The notes under the pieces were generated by a model, which was not told the DNA's origin, searched no databases, and saw nothing but the letters and a program-made list of their open reading frames with translations. From Eubacterium sp. UBA3279 (GTDB lineage: Bacteria > Bacillota > Clostridia > Lachnospirales > Lachnospiraceae): a DNA stretch of 27,313 bases. The position numbers were made by a program, and so were the translations under genes. This document shows positions 1-8,355 of the stretch, piece after piece (positions within the stretch are counted from its first letter, which is position 1; the number at the start of each line of letters is the position of its first letter). The stretch lies in the NCBI GenBank assembly GCA_002361775.1, contig DETV01000072.1:29385-56697 (forward strand), in the 5' to 3' direction.

Positions 1-12
1 TCATACACCTCT

Positions 13-18
13 TATAAT
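13..18 (+). promoter_or_regulatory. possible -10 box for the lipoprotein gene
   Basis: A perfect TATAAT lies 70 bases upstream of the lipoprotein start codon. Its -35 partner would fall outside the window, so only half of a promoter can be seen. A second, weaker TAAAAT at 53-58 has no matching -35 at normal spacing. Weak call. Confidence 0.25.
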
Positions 19-87
19 GATAGTAAGGTCATAAAAGCATCTTATATTCTGGTAAAATAAAAATTTTCATCAAAAAAGGAGTTTCAT

Positions 88-1101
88 ATGAAAAAATCAA
101 TTATTGTCTTCTTATTTTCCACGCTGCTCTCCTGTTCTTTGGCGGCGTGTCAGAAAACAGGGGATGAATCTGTTTCTTCCCCTCAGGCAAGTCTGGAAGA
201 TTCTCAGACAGATACCGATCAGCCGGAATCTTCTCCTGCCGAACAAATCCCCCAGGACACTCCTGTAGCAGAATCCACTCCCCAGGAAGATTCTCACCAG
301 GATGTCTCGCCTGCTCCGGAAGAAACTGCTTCATCTGATGCAGGGACCGGACTTTCCATTACAGTCACCACACCAGGTTCCCTTCTTCTTCATCAGGAAG
401 GCGTTACTTTATATGTTTCTCCATGGGATGAATCTCTTCATTCCATGCCTGTGCGAATGGAAAATTCCTCTGACCAAAATTATATTCTGCAATTAACAGA
501 TACTTCTGTCAATGATTCTGTCATAGAGTCTTCTTTCAGCGAGAATCTGAATGCCAACTCCCATCTGGAATCCAGCATAGAATTTTCAGAACAGGATCTG
601 GCTGAAAACCACATTGAAAAGGTATCTCAGATTCAGACAAAAGTACTCTTTCTGGATAGTGAGACTTTCGAAACCAGATACACCTCTGATCTTCTCACTA
701 TTACTTTTGAGAACCCTATTGTTTCTCAGCCCGCTCCGGAAACAGGTCCTGTCGTTTATCAGCAGGATGGAATAACCATGACGTCTTTAGGACTTGCCGA
801 TGATCCTACCTGGGGAAAAGCCTGGAAGGTTGCTATCACCAACGACAGCACCAATGATCTGGTTTTATCTGCAACCAACGGAATCATCAACGACAGTACC
901 CTGGATATTTTGTTTTCCGTAAAAGTACCCGCCGGAAAAAAGGCAGTGGGTACACTGACGATTTTCCAGAATGATTTGGAAAAATATCAGATTGAAACAA
1001 TTACTTCTTTGGAAGTGGCCATGGATTTTCAAGATCCTTCTACTTATGAAGTTTTGAAAACAACAGAGCCTATCATTCTTTCCTTTGAAGATCAGACCTG
1101 A
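88..1101 (+). CDS. secreted lipoprotein with two tandem copies of an unrecognised domain
   Basis: The protein has 337 residues. A lipoprotein signal peptide is clear: MKK, a hydrophobic stretch at residues 5-20, then LAAC with the lipidated Cys at 21, so it should be anchored on the outer face of the membrane. Residues 22-90 are a low-complexity linker rich in Ser, Glu, Gln, Asp and Pro. Two stretches of about 108 residues (about 102-209 and 225-333) look like copies of one domain. Each starts with a 'GVTL/GITM' strand, has an Asn/Asp-rich 'NDS' centre, and ends with a strand such as 'LTITFE' or 'IILSFE'. AAGGAG at 76-81 sits six bases before the ATG. It is convergent with the hpr operon. No family is recognised; an immunoglobulin-like or other beta-rich fold is a guess. 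Confidence 0.85.
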   Translation: MKKSIIVFLFSTLLSCSLAACQKTGDESVSSPQASLEDSQTDTDQPESSPAEQIPQDTPVAESTPQEDSHQDVSPAPEETASSDAGTGLSITVTTPGSLLLHQEGVTLYVSPWDESLHSMPVRMENSSDQNYILQLTDTSVNDSVIESSFSENLNANSHLESSIEFSEQDLAENHIEKVSQIQTKVLFLDSETFETRYTSDLLTITFENPIVSQPAPETGPVVYQQDGITMTSLGLADDPTWGKAWKVAITNDSTNDLVLSATNGIINDSTLDILFSVKVPAGKKAVGTLTIFQNDLEKYQIETITSLEVAMDFQDPSTYEVLKTTEPIILSFEDQT

Positions 1102-1150
1102 AAAAAACGGAGGACAATCTTATCTGCCTGCGAAACATTATTTCCAAAAA

Positions 1151-1188
1151 AAGAATCTGCCATAGCAAAATCTCTACGGCAGATTCTT
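1151..1188. terminator. bidirectional Rho-independent terminator
   Basis: An 11-bp perfect stem (AAGAATCTGCC at 1151-1161, GGCAGATTCTT at 1178-1188) closes a 16-base loop. It is flanked by an A run on the left (1146-1152) and a T run on the right (1185-1192), so it can end transcription in both directions. It lies between the convergent lipoprotein gene (stop 1101) and the HPr gene (stop 1191). Confidence 0.85.
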
Positions 1189-1190
1189 TT

Positions 1191-1454
1191 TTATTCTCCC
1201 AATCCATCCTCAATAAGTTTCACAAGATGTTCCAGAGCCTGTTCTTCATCTTCTCCCTCGCAGATCAGAACAATCTCATCATTATACTTTACACAGGCTC
1301 CCAGAATACTCAAAACGCTTTTTGCATTGGAAATCCCGCCTGCAAATTCAAAAGTAACTACTGACTGAAACAACATGGCTTCCTTACACAAAATCCCTGC
1401 CGGTCTTAAATGTAATCCCGTAGGATTTTTTATTCTTATTTTTTGCTTTACCAT
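1191..1454 (-). CDS. HPr-family phosphocarrier protein
   Basis: At 87 residues this has the normal HPr length. The active-site motif is intact as GLHLRPAG, with the phosphorylatable His at residue 15 and the conserved Arg at 17. The regulatory serine is at position 46 in NAKSVLSILG, the site used by HPr kinase/phosphorylase in Firmicutes. It therefore resembles true HPr rather than Crh, which lacks His15. Known role of the family: passing phosphate from Enzyme I to sugar-specific EIIA domains and, as HPr-Ser-P, acting with CcpA. The gene starts 11 bases after the cdaR stop with an AGGGG ribosome binding site, so it is probably the last gene of the cdaA operon. No Enzyme I gene is adjacent, so it may be a second HPr copy. 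Confidence 0.9.
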   Translation of the reverse strand: MVKQKIRIKNPTGLHLRPAGILCKEAMLFQSVVTFEFAGGISNAKSVLSILGACVKYNDEIVLICEGEDEEQALEHLVKLIEDGLGE

Positions 1455-1465
1455 ACTATACCCCT

Positions 1466-2767
1466 TTAGCCGCTTGTATTTTCTGTTTTTGCAAGTTGAA
1501 CGGTAACTAATGTGTTCTCAACCTGCTCATATCCTGTCGGAAGTCCAATAGACACAGGAACGGAATATTCTCCCGCCACTTTATCTGTCAGATCAACAGA
1601 CGCTTTAATATCCTTTGTTTTCAATTCTTCCAGTTCAGACTCTGTTCCTTTTACTCTCACGATCACGCTGCCCTGATTGAACATCACCTTCAGATTATCG
1701 CCTAAACCACTGATAATAATATCTCCCGTATCTATTTCAAATTCTTTACTGCCGTATGGTAAGATACTTACCCGTACCAACAGAGACTGGGTCATATTTT
1801 CAGGAACTTTATATCCATCTTCTTCTTTCAGAAGTGAATTCAGCTTAATATTTGCCTCCAGATCCTGACTGCTTCCCTCAACATTGATCAGACTGGCAGG
1901 TATTTCAATGGTGTTTCCTTTATCTGCCAATTTCACCAGCGCCTCTTCACTTCCTGCCACAGCTATGGTTTCCGGCGTAGTCGTAATCTTATCCACTTCA
2001 TATCCCTGTGCCGGTGTTCCACTGTAACTTACCTTAACCTTAATATTATCCACTACCCGCCACAGATCCACATCCACATCCATGGTTCCATCATCTTTCA
2101 AACCGATCAGATTCAGATATTCTTTTGCATCTTCTGTCACCACGGTCTCTCCATTTTGATCCAGAAGACTGATTTTTGCTGACCGCTTGCTGTCATTACT
2201 TAAACCGGTCACATTGATCGTAGCCACCACGCTTTTTATTTTATTGATAGTGCTTTCCGGACCACGGATACTGATTTTTTCCATCGCAGGTTCACATTCT
2301 CCGATCACATATCCGTTTGCAGGAACTCCTGTGGTATTTACAGTTACCACAAATTCTTTTGTCTCCACATCTTCTATGGATACAGGGATTGTCTTTGGAT
2401 ATATATCCACATTTTTCATGGTTATTCCTCTGGTAGGCTTGATCTGCACCGGCACATAAACCACATCTGCGTTTTCATCCATCTCAACAATCTGATGCAT
2501 ATCCGCCACAGCCACTATGTCATTCTCTCTGTTGCTCACCAGAGAAGTTTTTCCATTCACATAAACAGTTACTTCCCGATCATCATCATCTATCTGATAG
2601 GTTTTGTTGGAGTCTGTAATATAATCGTCATTGGTGACTTCCACTTTCACGGTATAATCCGCACGAATCACCGGATCACTGGCGCTGGAAGCAAACAGCC
2701 AGATCAAAATAGCTGCCAGGACAGAAACAATTTTCAGAGAAAGATTGTTAGTTAGTTTTTTCTTCAT
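1466..2767 (-). CDS. cdaR: CdaR, YbbR-domain regulator of diadenylate cyclase
   Basis: The 433-residue protein has a single N-terminal membrane helix (about residues 10-28) followed by an extracytoplasmic region. About four YbbR-like repeats can be seen, near residues 35-115, 130-215, 240-320 and 345-430. The second and third carry the typical 'G.P..GY.v....P..v.i.G....l..i' pattern, for example GVPANGYVIGECEP and GTPAQGYEVDKITTTP. Members of this family bind and modulate the membrane diadenylate cyclase CdaA. The ATG overlaps the end of cdaA by 20 bases, so translation is probably coupled. The usual third gene of this cluster in many Firmicutes, glmM, is absent here and an HPr gene follows instead. 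Confidence 0.93.
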   Translation of the reverse strand: MKKKLTNNLSLKIVSVLAAILIWLFASSASDPVIRADYTVKVEVTNDDYITDSNKTYQIDDDDREVTVYVNGKTSLVSNRENDIVAVADMHQIVEMDENADVVYVPVQIKPTRGITMKNVDIYPKTIPVSIEDVETKEFVVTVNTTGVPANGYVIGECEPAMEKISIRGPESTINKIKSVVATINVTGLSNDSKRSAKISLLDQNGETVVTEDAKEYLNLIGLKDDGTMDVDVDLWRVVDNIKVKVSYSGTPAQGYEVDKITTTPETIAVAGSEEALVKLADKGNTIEIPASLINVEGSSQDLEANIKLNSLLKEEDGYKVPENMTQSLLVRVSILPYGSKEFEIDTGDIIISGLGDNLKVMFNQGSVIVRVKGTESELEELKTKDIKASVDLTDKVAGEYSVPVSIGLPTGYEQVENTLVTVQLAKTENTSG

Positions 2768-3650
2768 GTCTGCCCCGTCCTTTCCATATTTTAAATTTGC
2801 TGTTTTCTTCCTTGGAGCCTGATTTTGCTTTCAGCTTGTTCAGTTCTTCCCGTAAAACTCCCGGTGTTACGCCGGTATAAATTTTACCGCCCATAGTATA
2901 CGATACTTTTCCTGTTTCCTCAGAAACAATAATGGTCAATGCATCACTGACCTCACTGATTCCCACCCCTGCACGATGTCTTGTTCCCAGACTTTTGTTC
3001 AAATCAAGATTGTCAGACAAAGGAAGGTAACAGGTTGCCGCTACAATTCTGTCATTTCTCACAATTACCGCTCCGTCATGAAGAGGGGTGTTATGTTCAA
3101 AAATATTAATCAGAAGCTGACTGCTGATCGCCGAATCAATGGCAATTCCCGTTTTCTCGTATTCCTTCAGTACAATATTTTGTTCCACAACAATCAGGGC
3201 TCCCGTTTTCACTTCACCCATGGCATAAACTGCGTGAATCAGCTCTCCTATCGTTCTGTCACTGATTCTGTCATCCACCGTTTTTCCGGTATCAAAGGGA
3301 ATAAGTGTGGAAAGCATCTTTTTCTCTCCCAACTGTTCCAGTACACGGCGCAATTCCGGCTGGAAAATAACAATCACACCGGTAATCGCCACAACACTCA
3401 ACTGCTTACAGATCCATAAAATAGTATCCATATGGAAAACAGATGCCAGAATCAGGAAAAGAATGACCAGCAAAACTCCCTTCAACAGCATATACGCTCT
3501 TGTACTCTTCACCCAAACCATCAGATAATATACAAAAATCGCAATTAATAAAATCTGTACAATATCAATTATCCCGAAAGAAACCGGCAAAGAAATCTGA
3601 GAAAGCTTTAATTTAACGCTCAGATACTCAAAAATCTTCATTGATTTCAC
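2748..3650 (-). CDS. cdaA: CdaA, membrane diadenylate cyclase (c-di-AMP synthase)
   Basis: The 300-residue protein has three N-terminal membrane helices (about 27-47, 53-72 and 78-97) and a cytoplasmic DisA_N domain. Both catalytic signatures are present: DGA at 192-194 (in LHDGAVIV) and RHR at 224-226 (in GTRHRAG). The reaction is two ATP to cyclic di-AMP plus two pyrophosphate; c-di-AMP controls potassium and osmolyte transport and wall homeostasis. The start chosen is GTG at 3650, with GGGAG seven bases upstream; the ATG at 3641 would lie too far from that site. The last residues (about 275-300) are a Lys/Arg/Glu-rich tail. It is followed with overlap by cdaR and preceded by two membrane proteins of unknown role. 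Confidence 0.95.
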   Translation of the reverse strand: MKSMKIFEYLSVKLKLSQISLPVSFGIIDIVQILLIAIFVYYLMVWVKSTRAYMLLKGVLLVILFLILASVFHMDTILWICKQLSVVAITGVIVIFQPELRRVLEQLGEKKMLSTLIPFDTGKTVDDRISDRTIGELIHAVYAMGEVKTGALIVVEQNIVLKEYEKTGIAIDSAISSQLLINIFEHNTPLHDGAVIVRNDRIVAATCYLPLSDNLDLNKSLGTRHRAGVGISEVSDALTIIVSEETGKVSYTMGGKIYTGVTPGVLREELNKLKAKSGSKEENSKFKIWKGRGRHEEKTN

Positions 3651-3683
3651 ACTTTCACTCCCTTCCCTATTATCTTTTTAATT

Positions 3684-4832
3684 CTATAAATCCTTTAACG
3701 ATTCTTCCAGTTTGGATTCATAATCCACCTGAACCGGGGGAATCTCTCCTGTTTTTTCTCCCGGTACTTCTCCCGCCTGTTCTTCTCTCAGTAATTGCTT
3801 CTGAATACCGGTAAACGCAATAGTTTCCTGGGGAACCGGACCTGCCTGCCCCGCCTGATAAGAAGAAATGTCTTCTGTTGCGCCCCCTTCCGGGAAACCT
3901 GATTCCTCTGGTTCTTCTATCGTCTTAATCGTCACATTTTTTTTGGCAATACTCATCTTCGGTACCGCCTTCACATAATAATAATACTCATCATCTTCAA
4001 ATTGGAGTGTTTCCGTTCTGCTGTAATCCACATGAAACAGGAAAAATTCCAAAATCTCCGCAATGATCACTGCTCCCACTGTCCCCGCAATCAAAGGAAT
4101 CACCGGACTTTTCACGTCCATGAGAATTCCTCCGGTTACAATGATCACAATATAAGAAATTGCCCCTGCAAAAATAGCTATCTGCCATGCATAATCCACA
4201 GACAACCGCCGGATCACATTCACCAGCAGCAAAACAGCCACAAAAGCAATGATATTTATCATCATCTCCTGATTTTTGAGCATCCCATCCAAAAGCACTT
4301 TCAGATTCTGTATGCTTTCCTTGGCGTCAGCTCCCTTCAACATAGATGAATTCTGACTGACCAGTTGGATAAAATAATATACCACCACACCGAATCCTGA
4401 AGAAACAGCGGAAGCCGGACTTTTTGTCAAACCATATCCTATAGGTATCACACAGGGAACCCCCAGCTTAAATGCAACTGGAGTGAGCAGTAAAACCAAC
4501 GCGTCTTGAGGAGTAAAACGAATATATAGAATCATTAATACAAGGATCAGCGCTACGGCAAAGCCTGCCACTTCAATTCCCACACCAAAGCACTGGCCCA
4601 CCAGCAGAAACATTCCAAAAAATACCATCAGATTCAGAGGCATAATAGAACAGATCAGAGAAAGAATCAATAACAGAAAAATACTGTCTAATTCTTTCAA
4701 AAATCCCAGGCTGCTGTTGATTCCTTTAAACAAAACAAATGCCAGGATAAACTTTAAAGCCGGAAGAAGGAACGTACTGTATCTTCCATATACCTGTTTT
4801 ATTTTTTCCCGTAATTCCAAGAGCAAGGTCAT
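3684..4832 (-). CDS. polytopic membrane protein of unknown function upstream of cdaA
   Basis: This 382-residue protein is not recognised as any characterised family. Residues about 20-275 hold roughly seven to nine hydrophobic segments, for example FLLPALKFILAFVLF near the N terminus and IIAFVAVLLLVNVI near the middle. The hydrophobic part ends with a helix near residue 270. The remaining hundred or so residues are hydrophilic and probably cytoplasmic: an acidic, Tyr-rich patch (DDEYYYYVKAVPK), then a Pro/Glu/Gln-rich tail. Its ATG overlaps the stop of the preceding gene by four bases (ATGA), and cdaA starts 33 bases after its stop, so it belongs to the cdaA operon. A transporter or permease-like component or a scaffold are both possible; no ATP-binding partner is nearby. 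Confidence 0.85.
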   Translation of the reverse strand: MTLLLELREKIKQVYGRYSTFLLPALKFILAFVLFKGINSSLGFLKELDSIFLLLILSLICSIMPLNLMVFFGMFLLVGQCFGVGIEVAGFAVALILVLMILYIRFTPQDALVLLLTPVAFKLGVPCVIPIGYGLTKSPASAVSSGFGVVVYYFIQLVSQNSSMLKGADAKESIQNLKVLLDGMLKNQEMMINIIAFVAVLLLVNVIRRLSVDYAWQIAIFAGAISYIVIIVTGGILMDVKSPVIPLIAGTVGAVIIAEILEFFLFHVDYSRTETLQFEDDEYYYYVKAVPKMSIAKKNVTIKTIEEPEESGFPEGGATEDISSYQAGQAGPVPQETIAFTGIQKQLLREEQAGEVPGEKTGEIPPVQVDYESKLEESLKDL

Positions 4833-5263
4833 AAATGATTCCTCCTGCTTTCCTGTTTTTGATTTTTTAACAAATCTTCTTTTTCATAATATTCTTCCAG
4901 TTGTTTTAATTTCTGCTGATATTCTTTTACAGACCTTTGGGATCTGGAATATCTTAGAGAATGCATCGTATAGGTCACCACAGAATAAACAGTCAGGGTG
5001 ATAATATATCCTCCTATCACAGCCACTCCCATCAGCAAAATATTCATCCGATGAATATTTTCCAACAGATCAGCCATAAAATATGAGCAAATCAGTCCCA
5101 GAATTACCAGATAACCAATACTTGCCAGAAAAAAATTCTTAAAAAGAGATAAGCCCAGATAATCACTCCGATAATATCTTGCAATTCTCAAATCTTCTTT
5201 TCCATGCTGCTTCTCATACTTTGCAAGTTCTGTCATCAAACGGATTTTCTTTTCATCTAACAT
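4829..5263 (-). CDS. small membrane protein with flanking coiled coils, first gene of the cdaA operon
   Basis: At 144 residues, this protein has a charged N-terminal region (about 1-40), two membrane helices (about 45-65 and 73-95) and a charged C-terminal region (about 100-144). The tail has heptad-like Leu/Tyr/Glu/Lys spacing suggesting a coiled coil. Both ends are probably cytoplasmic. The start is an ATG with AGGTGA four bases upstream. A promoter lies about 40 bases upstream, and the stop overlaps the next start by four bases, so the two unknown membrane proteins are probably made together. No family is recognised. The gene order places both in the same transcript as CdaA, CdaR and HPr. 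Confidence 0.82.
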   Translation of the reverse strand: MLDEKKIRLMTELAKYEKQHGKEDLRIARYYRSDYLGLSLFKNFFLASIGYLVILGLICSYFMADLLENIHRMNILLMGVAVIGGYIITLTVYSVVTYTMHSLRYSRSQRSVKEYQQKLKQLEEYYEKEDLLKNQKQESRRNHL

Positions 5264-5303
5264 TTTATCACCTGCTTTACTTCTCTGTACTCATACATAT
5301 TAT

Positions 5304-5332
5304 ATTGTACCATAACTTTTTTACTATTGAAA
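5304..5332 (-). promoter_or_regulatory. promoter for the cdaA operon
   Basis: On the minus strand an extended -10 element, TGGTACAAT (TACAAT at 5309-5304), is preceded at 17 bp by a poor -35, TTTCAA (5332-5327). It lies in the 87-base gap after comF and about 40 bases before the first gene of the cdaA operon. An overlapping TATAAT two bases further downstream is an alternative -10. Confidence 0.5.
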
Positions 5333-5350
5333 GAGATTTTTCCCCTGTCT

Positions 5351-6097
5351 TCACATCCCTTTTCCGATGCATAATGTTAGAAAAAACACTTCTTTTACCC
5401 CCTGCTGTTTCAACTTTGCCGCAATAATATTTATGGTGCTTCCTGTGGTATAAATATCGTCCACCAACAGCACTTTTCTGTATTTTCTCACCTTTTCATC
5501 CACATAAAATGCCTGTTTCAGATTCTTTTTCCTGTCTTCTCTGCTTAATTCTTTTTGTGCTTTTGTGAATTTTTTTCGCAGTACCAGATCGGTCCGAAGG
5601 GGTATGGAAAACCCACTGCTGATTTCGTCTGCCAGAAGTTCTGCCTGATTATATCCTCTGACACTACGCTTTCTTTTATGAATAGGAACGGGAATGATCA
5701 CCTCCGGCTGAACCTGACGGATCAGATCTCCACCATATCTGACCATCAGTTTTCCCAGAAATTCCCCATACTCTTTTCTCCCATGAAACTTCACCCGCAT
5801 AAGGGAATCCTTCATAACTCCCTCATATAAAAATAATCCCAAACCTCTGTCATAGCTCTGCTCATGAGCGGCACAATCCCAACAATATTCTGTCTCTTTG
5901 TCTGCCAAAGGCTTTCCACAGCTCTTGCATCTTGGTTCTCCCACAGGATAAGGCATACGTTTTTGACAGGACCTGCAAAGATATATCTCCTCTCTTCCCA
6001 AAATCCCGTCACAAAATGCACACCTTCTTGGATACACCCAGTCCAGCAATCTTTCTGCTAATTTTCCCACTTTTCTTTTCCTGCAGTCTGCTGCCAC
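5351..6097 (-). CDS. comF: ComF-family phosphoribosyltransferase-like protein
   Basis: The 248-residue protein has the ComF layout: an N-terminal zinc-ribbon region with paired cysteines (26/29, 41/44, 57/60 and 72/75) and a C-terminal phosphoribosyltransferase domain. The PRPP-binding signature is clear as VLLVDDIYTTGST (209-221), and RGYNQAELLA (147-156) is also typical of ComF. In competent Firmicutes ComF is needed for uptake of transforming DNA; its biochemical role is not settled. The start is uncertain. GTG at 6097 is used here, with GGGGAGG about 12 bases upstream overlapping the recD2 stop. A GTG at codon 10 is an alternative. It is the last gene of the mreB-recD2-comF run. Confidence 0.88.
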   Translation of the reverse strand: MAADCRKRKVGKLAERLLDWVYPRRCAFCDGILGREEIYLCRSCQKRMPYPVGEPRCKSCGKPLADKETEYCWDCAAHEQSYDRGLGLFLYEGVMKDSLMRVKFHGRKEYGEFLGKLMVRYGGDLIRQVQPEVIIPVPIHKRKRSVRGYNQAELLADEISSGFSIPLRTDLVLRKKFTKAQKELSREDRKKNLKQAFYVDEKVRKYRKVLLVDDIYTTGSTINIIAAKLKQQGVKEVFFLTLCIGKGM

Positions 6098-6104
6098 CTT
6101 CTAT

Positions 6105-8348
6105 TCATACCTCCCCTGGCTGTGCCACTTCCTGAATTCTTAACTTCAAACTGGTATAACGGCCCTTTTCCTGTTTGTTATGTATCATCTCATGAAAAGT
6201 CACTTCACTTCCTACTACAGTGACACATCGTTTTGCTCTGGTCACTGCCGTATAAAGCAAATTTCTGCTCATCATCATCTTCGGTCCCCCAAGAAGAGGA
6301 AGAATTACTGCCGGATATTCGCTCCCCTGGGATTTATGAATAGTAACCGCATAAGCCAGTTCCAATTCCTCCAGTTGTTTAAATGTATACTCCACATATC
6401 TGCATTCTTCAAACACAACCGTCACAGTTTCCGCATAGGAGTTGATTTCCTGGATTCTTCCCATATCTCCGTTAAATACTCCTATCCCTTTTTCCACAGG
6501 TATGCCGTACTTTCCACGTATCTCCCACTCCAACTGATAGTTATTCCGGATCTGCATCACTTTATCCCCTTCACGAAACAAACCGGAACCATACTCTTTT
6601 TCTCTTTTCTTCTTATCTGCCGGATTCAAATACTTCTGCAGAACTTCATTCAGCCGCTCCACCCCCAAAAGCCCTTTCCGCATAGGAGTAAGTACCTGAA
6701 TATCCAACGGCTTTGCTTCCACATAGGGCGGAAGTTTTTTCTGAACCAGATATACTATAGACGCCACGATCACATCTGCATCGTATCGCTTCAAAAAGAA
6801 AAAATCTTTACTTTTATTGTCAATCTGTACATCCTGCCCTCCATTGATCTTGTGGGCATTCACCACGATATCGCTTTCCGTTGCCTGCCGAAAAATCTTA
6901 TTCAACTGCACCACACAAAAGCACTGAGAATCAATAATATCTTTCAGAACTCTTCCCGGACCCACACTGGGCAACTGGTTTACATCTCCCACCAGGATCA
7001 GCCGGGTTCCCACCTGAATTGCCGTAAGCAGCGCATGCATAAGTGAAATATCCACCATGGACATCTCATCAATAATAATCACATCCGCTTCCAGAGGATT
7101 TTCCTCATTTCTCTCAAAATGAGCCGCTGCAGAAGATTCTTCCATTTTTCCCGACAACTCCAAAAGCCGATGGATCGTCGATGCCTCATACCCTGTGGTT
7201 TCTGTCATTCTCTTGGCCGCTCTTCCTGTAGGCGCTGCCAGGAAAATATCCATCCCTTCCAGTTCAAAATATTGAATCAGCGCATTAATTGTGGTAGTCT
7301 TTCCTGTACCGGGACCTCCGGTGATCACCAGAACACCATTTTTTACAGCTTCAACCACCGCATTCTTCTGCTCTGTCTCCAGCTCTAATTCATTCTTTTT
7401 TTCAATAAATTCCAATCGCTTTCGTATCTTATATTCATCTTCATCATTCTGGACATTCAATTCTGCCAGCCGGCGAGCAGTATCCAGTTCCAGATAGTAA
7501 TACTGACTGGCATAAATAATCCTCTGGACTTCTCCCTCCCGTTGTACTTCTTTAATAACCACTTTCCGATCCATAGCCAGATCCATAATATGCTTTTCCA
7601 TCATGGAAGATTCCACACCCAATAATTCTGAAGCTCTGGCTAAAAGTACCTCCTGAGGGAGATATACATGTCCCTCCCCTGCTGCCAGGGAAAGTACATA
7701 AAACAACCCGCTTTTGATCCGATAATCTGAATCTGTATGAATTCCTATTCTTCCTGCAATCTCATCGGCGATTTTAAACCCGATCCCCTGAATATCATCT
7801 GCCAATTGATAAGGATTTTCCCGAAGCACACTGTAAACCCGGGACCCGTACTTTCCATAGATTTTCACTCCAAGAGCCACTGAAATCCCATACTGTTGAA
7901 GGAACATCATAGCGCTTCGCATCTCAGATTTTTCAGCCACCTGCTCCGCGATTTCCCTCGCCTTTTTTTCACTGATTCCTTTTACTTCGGCCAGTCTCTC
8001 CGGCTCCTCATCCAGAATTCGCATAGTATCTTCTCCAAACCGCCTTACAATTCTGGCAGCTAAAGCAGCTCCAATGCCTTTTACCGCACCGGAGCCTAAA
8101 TATCTTTCTATGGCAATCGTATCTTCCGGAATCTTTGTTTCGTAGGATTCCACCTTGAACTGCTGTCCATAAGTAGCATGTTCCACATAGCTTCCCTGAA
8201 GTTCCAGAAGTTCTCCCTCGCCAATATATTCAAATATACCTACACAGGTAATCTCTGTTCCCTCGGACATCAGATTCATCACTGTGTAGCCGTTATCTTC
8301 ATTTCGAAAAATGATATGTTCTACATATCCCTCGAGTATATCCTGCAT
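6105..8348 (-). CDS. recD2: RecD2-type SF1 DNA helicase (RecD/TraA family)
   Basis: This 747-residue protein has an N-terminal OB-like region (about 1-75) and helix-hairpin-helix segments near residues 85-135 and 175-205. An SF1 helicase core follows, with Walker A GGPGTGKT at 344-351, Walker B DEMSM at 427-431, the LVGDVNQLPSVGPG motif, and a C-terminal UvrD-like segment with TIHKSQGSE. The long N-terminal extension marks RecD2 rather than the RecD subunit of RecBCD. RecD2 enzymes are 5'-to-3' helicases linked to repair and mutation avoidance in Firmicutes and Deinococcus. The ATG lies seven bases after the mreB stop with only a weak AGGA site, so coupled translation is likely. The comF site overlaps its stop. 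Confidence 0.95.
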   Translation of the reverse strand: MQDILEGYVEHIIFRNEDNGYTVMNLMSEGTEITCVGIFEYIGEGELLELQGSYVEHATYGQQFKVESYETKIPEDTIAIERYLGSGAVKGIGAALAARIVRRFGEDTMRILDEEPERLAEVKGISEKKAREIAEQVAEKSEMRSAMMFLQQYGISVALGVKIYGKYGSRVYSVLRENPYQLADDIQGIGFKIADEIAGRIGIHTDSDYRIKSGLFYVLSLAAGEGHVYLPQEVLLARASELLGVESSMMEKHIMDLAMDRKVVIKEVQREGEVQRIIYASQYYYLELDTARRLAELNVQNDEDEYKIRKRLEFIEKKNELELETEQKNAVVEAVKNGVLVITGGPGTGKTTTINALIQYFELEGMDIFLAAPTGRAAKRMTETTGYEASTIHRLLELSGKMEESSAAAHFERNEENPLEADVIIIDEMSMVDISLMHALLTAIQVGTRLILVGDVNQLPSVGPGRVLKDIIDSQCFCVVQLNKIFRQATESDIVVNAHKINGGQDVQIDNKSKDFFFLKRYDADVIVASIVYLVQKKLPPYVEAKPLDIQVLTPMRKGLLGVERLNEVLQKYLNPADKKKREKEYGSGLFREGDKVMQIRNNYQLEWEIRGKYGIPVEKGIGVFNGDMGRIQEINSYAETVTVVFEECRYVEYTFKQLEELELAYAVTIHKSQGSEYPAVILPLLGGPKMMMSRNLLYTAVTRAKRCVTVVGSEVTFHEMIHNKQEKGRYTSLKLRIQEVAQPGEV

Positions 8349-8355
8349 ATCGATT

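Noticed and set aside
6180..7046. Long plus-strand open frame (288 codons) opposite recD2
   Set aside because: Antisense shadow: its His/Phe/Ser-rich translation has no recognisable domain, while the minus strand encodes a complete RecD2.
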